This document shows, piece after piece, positions 57,166 to 64,000 of a stretch of DNA of 64,000 bases (positions are counted from its first letter, which is position 1; each line of letters starts with the position of its first letter). This DNA is from Ciona savignyi (taxonomy: Eukaryota; Chordata; Ascidiacea; Phlebobranchia; Cionidae): the NCBI GenBank assembly GCA_000149265.1, contig CH001984.1:545388-609387 (forward strand). The letters run 5' to 3'. Under the pieces are notes generated by a model, which made no database searches, was not told the origin of the DNA, and saw only the letters and a list, made by a program, of their open reading frames with translations. Position numbers and translations under genes: made by a program.

Positions 57166-60098
57166 TCAGTTGCCGTATTCAGGTGGTTGCATCGCCGGCG
57201 ATTCAGGTTCTTTTTGCATTGCGACATTTGTGTAGACGGCTGGTGCTTGTGGTTGTGGGTTGGCAGGGTTAGCTTGGGGCATGGCCGTTGTCTGAAGGTT
57301 TTGCATAACCATTCCTTGTTGCATAACCGTAGCTGATTGACCAGGAACAGGGTAGGGGGTTGTAACATACTGCTGGCCACCTGGGTAAGTTAAATAAATC
57401 AATAAGATCATGCTTTGAAAATACTGACATCAAAATGTACAATAATATTTTAATCATTTGGGTATGAATATAAAACACTATGTCTAACATAAAAGCGAAA
57501 CAATAAACCTTTATTAATAAAATATATAAAACTAAACACATATAAGTACCTGGGCCTTGTACAATAGTTTGAGTTGGCTGTACTCCGGGATAATAAGGTG
57601 TATGGTTGTGTGGTTGTTGTACATACACCAAGTGTTGTCCAACTGGTTGACGTACCGCCACCTAAAATCAAACATTAAACGTAAAATCTGCCGACAATGG
57701 TTCGTAAGTTTAAAGTCTGCCCAATGTAGTATTTCTATGGTATGTTCCCAATGTTCAGTTAAGACAGATTCCACCGGCGATGTAAATAGTAGGGCTGTTA
57801 AACGTACCTCGTCGCCACAACATCCTGTTCCACAGCAGCTACTGAGACCGGTAAAAACAGTATAGAGGGGGCAACAATAGCTGGCGCTCACAATGCAGAT
57901 AACAAAAGAAATGAAGCCAGAAATTGCAATCACAATCGATAGGCTCCATCGAGCGCTTTGCTGTAATTTAAGATTTATATTGGCTTTAGTGTGTAAGATA
58001 CTAGTTGCCGGAATTTGTACCACTAAATATTTTGGGGTGACAGTAGTAGTGGGTTTTGTAAATGTGATAATGCAAGGTGCGTTAATATAGGGCAATAGTC
58101 AGATTACTTTGCGCCCATCGTCGGGTTACCGGAGATATTGCAGTGTGTTGTATATGATAGACACGTTGCTTCAATTTGGTAGAACCCAATAATCCGCTGA
58201 GTTCAGGCAATGTCCGTGTTTCGCTCAGTGACGCAATCAACTGGCTAGCGACCATTTTAGATCCTGCAACCTTTTGTTAGTAAAAAGACGCTTTACCACT
58301 ATAATTGTTAGGGCGTTAACGGGCAAAAAACTGGACGCAGTTGTAATATCGTACGACGATGTGCTTAAATTGTTAACCTAGCCGAAACATATACCAAATT
58401 ATCTGACCCAGTTGTGGTAACGTAGCTCCTTTATTATAAATGTTGCAATATTTCCAGCATAATTAGTTATACTAATATCTGGGTTTTCCACCTTTAGGAT
58501 TAAACATCAATGTCATATATGTAGGTAGAACTTACTCCAATATAAAATAAGATCAAAACGGAGGCTGCAACTTGAGAGGCGGCAAAGACGGCAGCAGTGA
58601 TCGCAAATCCCATATGGCAGTGGATCTAAAGATATAATTTTTATTTTAGTTATAAGACTCCATTACAAAACGGGTCACATTTAGGTTATATCAGTTTTTG
58701 ACATTTAGGTTGTGTCTGTTTTTTTATTTTCATCAAAACCTCATGATTTCGGACAAGAGAAAATACTTATAAAATGGGTTTGATAATTTTTTTTTATTTA
58801 TTTCCTCAGGAAATTTAAAAATGAGTGCTTCTTTGACATCTGTTGTTAAGGGACTAATTTTAGACAATATTAATCTAAAGTTAGGTTATTAGGAGTTTAA
58901 AATACTGAAAATAGGTTATTTAATATTTCACTAGTCTATGAAATTTCGCCAGAGTAAGCTCCTATATTTTTGATTTTGACATATCTATATTATTTTGACC
59001 ACCATGACTGGTAGTTTTATCCCGATATTATAGCTCTTTTATGGTGATTTCGAACAGACAAACACCACTGTTAAAGCGTTTGACAAAAATAACCATTAAG
59101 AAAACAACAATGGAACAAAACCAGTATGTGTCCATATAACAAGGGATGCGTTAAGCACCAACAATAACTTTAATCGGTTTAGTTTTAATGAAAGTGTTTC
59201 TTAGTATCTTAGACTCCTGTGGTACATATCGCTTTAACCATAAAACGTAGGTTTGCAACTTACCAAACAAGATTTTGTCTTTGTGCGAGAAGCAGCAATT
59301 CCAAGACTACCAGCAATAAGTACCTAAAATGTAGTTTCGTTAAACACGATATTGTATGTTCTAATCTAAATCATATTGGTCCAATATAATACGTCGTTTA
59401 ACAAGATAACTTTATTTGTAACACTCCAGTCGAGGAAGATTTAAGCTCTCTAAGTGAGGAGGATACTGCCTGTACTAAGTTGATAAATAAGCACCTTCCA
59501 ATCAAAAGATTCCTTTATTATAAGGTATTTATTAGCACATGGTTAATTTATGCGCTCAATTAATATTCCCACTGTAAGACGAATTGGTGCTATTTGAGTG
59601 GTACAATATCTAAAGAATTCTCACCCAAATTCCACACCATATTCCTTCTCCAACGCCAGGGTAGTTAATGTAGTAATTGTTATACGAATTGTAATCATAA
59701 TAGGAAGAGGAAGGAATGTAGGAGGAAACATATCTCGACCCCGAACCCAGAACCGAGACCGCAATCCCCAATATAATGCTAATTGCGCCAAGTACAGTCT
59801 CGCTCACCTGTAAATAAATGTCACCAACTATTGGTTATTGTACGAAATATTGTTTAAAATGGCGATAGTAAATCATGTTTGGGATCAAATACAAAGTTTT
59901 AATTGTGTTGTTTTCCAAAGATCGGTAAAGAATGGAGATTTTGTTTAAATTTTGCTTAAAGACAGTTTTATAATGGGGATAATACTCCATACTTACACTT
60001 AGACCGAGCAATACATTCCGATATTGTTTCAGCTTAGTAGATTCTGAAGGGATAAGAGCATTCCTTATACCTGTTCCCAGATTATCCACGGGCGCCAT
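57166..60098 (-). CDS. MS4A/CD20-like four-transmembrane protein, gene D (seven exons)
   Basis: Exons in order are 60098-59997, 59807-59625, 59323-59264, 58625-58536, 57960-57808, 57661-57550 and 57380-57166 (TGA), about 304 aa. The N-terminus MAPVDNLGTGIRNALIPSES is the most diverged of the four. Exon 2 is the longest (61 codons), with loop SYYDYNSYNNYYINYPGVGE. TM2 is in VLIAGSLGIAAS, TM3 in MGFAITAAVFAASQVAASVL and TM4 in ISGFISFVICIVSASYC. The short Cys-rich form CCGTGCCGDE and tail motifs QQPHNHTPYYPGVQPTQTI match gene B. Exon 7 is three codons shorter than B's and ends PPEYGN, keeping PPxY. Introns and 3' UTR also align with B. All splice sites are intact. Confidence 0.88.
58085..58310 (-). 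repeat. SINE family 1 in gene D intron 4
   Basis: CATCGTCGGGTTACCGGAGA, GGTAGAACCCAATAATCCGC and CAACTGGCTAGCGACCATTT. The rest of introns 3 and 4 is AT-rich without recognisable features. Confidence 0.7.
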
Positions 60099-60589
60099 TT
60101 TTACTTATTTAGGAATATACAACAAATCTATAGAAACAAAAAAAATATTATGTATAACAAACAAACAATGAAAACAAAACGCTATTGTGTCATCACATGC
60201 ATAAAATATTTCTAAAATATTATTGTTTCTAATATTTGTTTCAAGTAGTTAGTTATATAATGATCACGTTTATTTCTATTAAACATAAAAAAACGCACGG
60301 GGTGTTAGGGGTTACCCTCAGAATAGCTAGCGCCCACTGTAGCGTTACTATTTAAATTTGTTGAGTCTATATTATTAAAGCGGTATTTTAGTTTTAATAA
60401 AAGAATTTTTAACCAGGTATTGGCCTGTTATTTTAAAAATTATAATGGTAAACTTAGTTTAATCACATGTTTTAAACAATAACCAATATTTGATTAATAA
60501 CTTCCTATTTACACTTTTAATAATATTCAATCATAGTTGAACTAAAAATCTTTTTTAAGTATTGTTTTAAATTTGATTTTTGTACCATA

Positions 60590-61480
60590 AAGGAAACTTT
60601 TTATGTTTGGTAAGTGTTGAAGTTCAATGTTTTTCACTAATTATACATTTTGTTTTTCCCTTTAGTTCACACTTTCTAGGCAAACCATTCTCCTAAAGTG
60701 GGAAGTTCCATTTAGCTTTACCGCACACTTTCCTCTAGGCTTAAGTATATTGTTTTTTATTTAATTCTATATTTTCTTTAGTTATTTTATAATTATTCGT
60801 TTTATAATTAGGAATTTTCGTTTAATCGTATTTTCCCTGTTAATAATTTTCGTACGAAAACCTGCACAAGGTAAACTTAAATGTATACTGTAGGCTAGGC
60901 TAACTGAAAATGAAACGCAATACACGATCGTATAACTCAACGTGTGTCACCTGAGGCTATATAAATACAAGAATGCATATTTCATCCAATGGCGCCTTAA
61001 GCGAAGTTTGTATCTAAGCGTGTATTGAACATTCAACACCAGGAATGAATAAACACAAGTGTAGCATAATATGACCAATTGCCCAAGCTTCTTATACAGA
61101 AAATCAGTGAATTAATACTTTGTCCCCTTAATATGCAACTTAATATTTTGTATATTAATACGTTTTTATACAATCTCTTCCACAGGCTTGGCAGTTTACT
61201 TTCCTATTTTTTGTTATTTAATTTTATGATATCATATTTTACAATTAGCACTAGTCGTTTAGTCGTATATTCTTTGTTATTAAATTTCGTTCTAAAACCT
61301 GCAATAGGTGGCCCAAAATGTATATACTCTTGGCAAGGCTTAATATGGAATGCAATGAATAGACGATCGTTTGTCGCCTAAGGCTATCTATATGGATACA
61401 AGTATGTATTGTTCAACGTATGACGCCTTAAGCGATGTATAGATATAAGCATGTATTAAACATTAAACTTTAGTGGTGAA
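60590..61480. repeat. LINE 3'-UTR-like fragment and a pair of diverged direct repeats
   Basis: 60590-60760 resembles the LINE 3' UTR (CACACTTTCTAGGC, TTTAGCTTTACCGCACACTT). Two direct copies follow, about 60840-61060 and 61285-61475. They share AAACCTGCA, GCAATACACGATCGT or GCAATGAATAGACGATCGT, CGCCTTAAGCGA and GTGTATTGAACATT or ATGTATTAAACATT. The element type is unknown; 60100-60590 is AT-rich with no gene. Confidence 0.5.
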
Positions 61481-61924
61481 CAAACTAAATTGTAAAAAAT
61501 ATGTAGAATAATATTATTATACTATAATGTCCCTAAGTAAACGTGCTAACCTCTGAAGGGAATATAATAAATAGCCTTAATTGGGATTGTTACATAAAAT
61601 ACTTGTTTATTCTTAACAATGAAAAGTGTGGTTCATTAATTAGATAATAGAAGTTAAAAATATAAATATTGGTTAAAATCGGTATTTTTTGACTTATATA
61701 GATCATGTTAGTTCCCGTATATAAAAGATATAATAAAGATGATTTCGAAAGGACAAGACAAACCATGTTTATCTTTTGTCGAGAAAAATCGGTATGTGTC
61801 CCTATGAAAATAGGTTCCCCTATAAATATACACAACTGAACCCTTTGCAAATAAAACCCTTTGAAACTGTTTCCTGCTTCGAAACTGCTTGTTTTTTTCT
61901 TTGTGTGTGACGCTTATTGTTTTC

Positions 61925-63080
61925 GTTTCCAGTGGATTAATGGGTTGTACTAAATTTAAAAGCACGTATTAATTATGCACAACATACTGCGTTATCTTTG
62001 TAAACACAAAGATTGCCCGTGTGATAACACCCCTTGTATTTTCTAGTGTGATACCAACACACGAATGTGAAAATAAGATTTCTGTAGAAAACCAATTCGT
62101 GGAAAGAAAAGCTGATATAGCGACACCCACATTGCTTTGTTCTGATGATTCATAACAGTTTCATTGTTTTCAAAGCAGCACAGTTTCGCTGTTTATTTAA
62201 ACAATCCTCGTCAAGTTTTGAAACTGTACGCGTTCATTTTAAAATTTGCATACAGTGTACACTTCGCCACTTAATACTAGAACTACCGATCTAGGAAATA
62301 CAAAATCAAAGCCTTCATTTCAGGAATTAACCATATGATCGCCGAATCTATTGCAGTGTATTGTATGGCTGTGTGATTATTAGGAACGAGATATAGTTAA
62401 CATGAGATATAGACAGTTAACTAAACTAAAACATAGATTCGAAACTAAGCTCTGACAAAAAAAGCATTCGATAATGGTTAAATGGTCGTGTGGTCAAATG
62501 ATTAAAGTTTGCCAATTGCACAAAAAAAATGTTTTTAAAACTTAAACAATGATTAACCCTCATTATTACCATAAGCAAGACGTTTACAACAAAAATTGAA
62601 CTTTTAAATAAACAGTGAAGGCTTGATTGTTCCGTTTGGGAAGCAAACAATAGACGTGACGTAGAGGCCGTATACTTTAAAGACGAGATTGGATTTAAGA
62701 ATGCTATTTTGCGGATGTTTAGGGTAGCTGCATATTTTAACTGTTTAAGCCTTGAACCTATAAAGGCCTCGTAACTAAGATCGTTTTTCATGTAGTGACC
62801 AGTATATGAATTGGTCAAATTAAAGGTTCGGCCGCACGACCGTGCCGTATCTTCTTTTTGTGTTTTGTTTTTTACTTTAATGGGCACATACCTGGTCGGG
62901 TTTGTAAAAATAATAGCTATATGTATTTGTCGCCTTAACAATTTAGCCTCACCACTGTAGCGTATCTGCGTTTTTTTACCGGATCAAGTTTCGAAACCAG
63001 GATGGGCTTATCACTTGGGCAGTTCTTGTATAAGTCGGCGAGTGTATACCATTTGGCCAATCGACCGTACAACCGTATCT
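61925..63080. repeat. SINE remnants: family 1 (61925-62050), family 2 (about 62765-62850 and 62965-63080)
   Basis: Family 1: CCAGTGGATTAATGGGTTGT to GCCCGTGTGATAACACCCCT. Family 2 (minus): CTCGTAACTAAGATCGTTTT to CGGCCGCACGACCGTGCC, and AAGTTTCGAAACCAGGATGG to CCAATCGACCGTACAACCGT. Confidence 0.55.
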
Positions 63081-63099
63081 CCGGTTTGGCGAAACAGTA

Positions 63100-64000
63100 A
63101 ACGCCACTGAATCATACGGCTCCAATCGGAGCTTCCAACGCAAGGTACTGTAGGCAGAAACAAGGTCTGTTTTCTTTGTTACAAAGTCGTATCGGCTAAA
63201 ACATCAGTGTCTTAATGTTTATGTTTATTACAACCAATGCGTTGGTATATCGGCAACTGATTCATAACAGCGGAAGAAACTCCAACCAACACAATGCCCC
63301 GACGGCACAACACCATGACAGCCTCTTCCCTGATATACGTTCTTTGTTCTGTGCAGCAGTTGCGAAGTGATATGTCTAAAGAGCTTTTACTGCGGTCGAA
63401 TCTTAGTTTAGTAAATAGCTAAGGAAAAGAAAGCACATGGATCGGACAGTTAGGTCGACTAACATATCGACACAAATGTAGTTTAAATTGTGCTTCATAC
63501 AAACCATAGGGCAGTACAGGATCCGCTTGTCATATTTATTCGAAGCCGCATGATTTTAGGGCGGAAATACATATCGGTGTCGTTATACAGATATAGAACA
63601 ATTGGTAGCAATTTAAGATTTATTTAAAGTTGAGCCACAAACCGGAATGTTAGTTCAGGCATTGATGTCAGTTTGAATGTGAAATGTTAGTGGGTGTGTT
63701 AAATTTCAATGGTATCAGGGAAAGGGCGGGAAATTTACCCGCCTGTTAAGCTGTTTGATCGTGTTGCCTAATGGAGAGCGAGACATATACCAATTATAAA
63801 TATGCTATTTTTAACTTAGATATTTGCATATATGTTTCTAATATTTTCATATGTTATTCTAAATTTATTAAATTGTAATTTGGATATTTGTATCGTTTAT
63901 TCAATACATTTGCATATTTTATTCAATAAATTTGCATATTAGATATTTGATTATTTCATTACACCCTTGATCCAAATATTCAAATTTGAAATCTATTGCA
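63100..64000. other. Right edge, no supported gene
   Basis: 63100-63780 has mixed composition. A 48-codon frame begins near 63296 (MPRRHNTMTASSLIYVLCSV) but has no other support. The last 200 bp is an AT-rich run of TTTGCATAT and ATTCAATA units. Confidence 0.4.

Noticed and set aside
60840-61475. Direct repeats with TATAAATA and AATAAA-like motifs, possible LTRs
   Set aside because: Copies are diverged, uneven in length and only about 220 bp apart, with no primer-binding site, polypurine tract or coding interior.
62426-62941. 171-codon open frame on minus
   Set aside because: It runs across SINE family 2 remnants, has no domain or coding composition and no splice support.

Overview
The window looks like AT-rich chromosomal DNA from an ascidian tunicate of Ciona type. 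The grounds are compact multi-exon genes with canonical GT-AG introns, dense short tRNA-derived SINEs, non-LTR retrotransposon 3' ends, and an 18S rRNA fragment that fits tunicate 18S. I see no bacterial genes, CRISPR array, intact tRNA gene or retroviral/LTR element. The species call is inference.

Layout. (1) 1-7.7 kb: an arfaptin gene on + (six exons visible, AH/BAR domain nearly whole), preceded by a tandem array of SINE units. (2) 10.5-13.4 kb: a four-exon gene on - for a type II membrane protein with a Cys-rich module and an SGNH/GDSL-type esterase domain. A separate unrecognised terminal exon lies at 14.9-15.3 kb. (3) 15.5-45.3 kb: a large inverted duplication. The left arm (about 15.47-24.14 kb) and right arm (about 37.50-45.35 kb) each carry one seven-exon MS4A/CD20-like tetraspan gene (A on +, C on -). 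The 13.4 kb spacer carries a third (B on +). (4) 45.4-50.9 kb: repeat-rich DNA with a palindromic element, a 121-bp tandem repeat and three candidate mini-exons. (5) 50.9-53.0 kb: a six-exon secreted lectin on - with an H-type-lectin-like N-terminal part and a fibrinogen-related C-terminal domain. (6) 53.9-55.5 kb: the 3' end of a LINE. (7) 57.2-60.1 kb: a fourth MS4A-like gene (D on -), the partner of B. (8) 60.1-64 kb: AT-rich, repeats only.

The four MS4A-like genes share exon lengths and phases except in exon 2, where a Tyr/Ser-rich extracellular loop varies (40, 44, 52, 61 codons), and by a few codons in exons 5 and 7. All keep a Cys-rich juxtamembrane segment and a Gln/Pro-rich tail ending in a PPxY motif. 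A/C and B/D are the closest pairs, and both pairs are inverted, so two overlapping inverted duplications seem to have built the cluster. After the A/C duplication the arms gained private insertions: an 18S rRNA fragment and SINEs in A, and a TTAA-flanked piggyBac-like MITE in C.

A recurring theme is tandem duplication across splice junctions: the arfaptin exon 6 acceptor, the SGNH-gene exon 2 acceptor and, fourfold, its exon 3 donor. Exon boundaries were read by eye from splice consensus, phase and family conservation. They have not been tested against transcripts.
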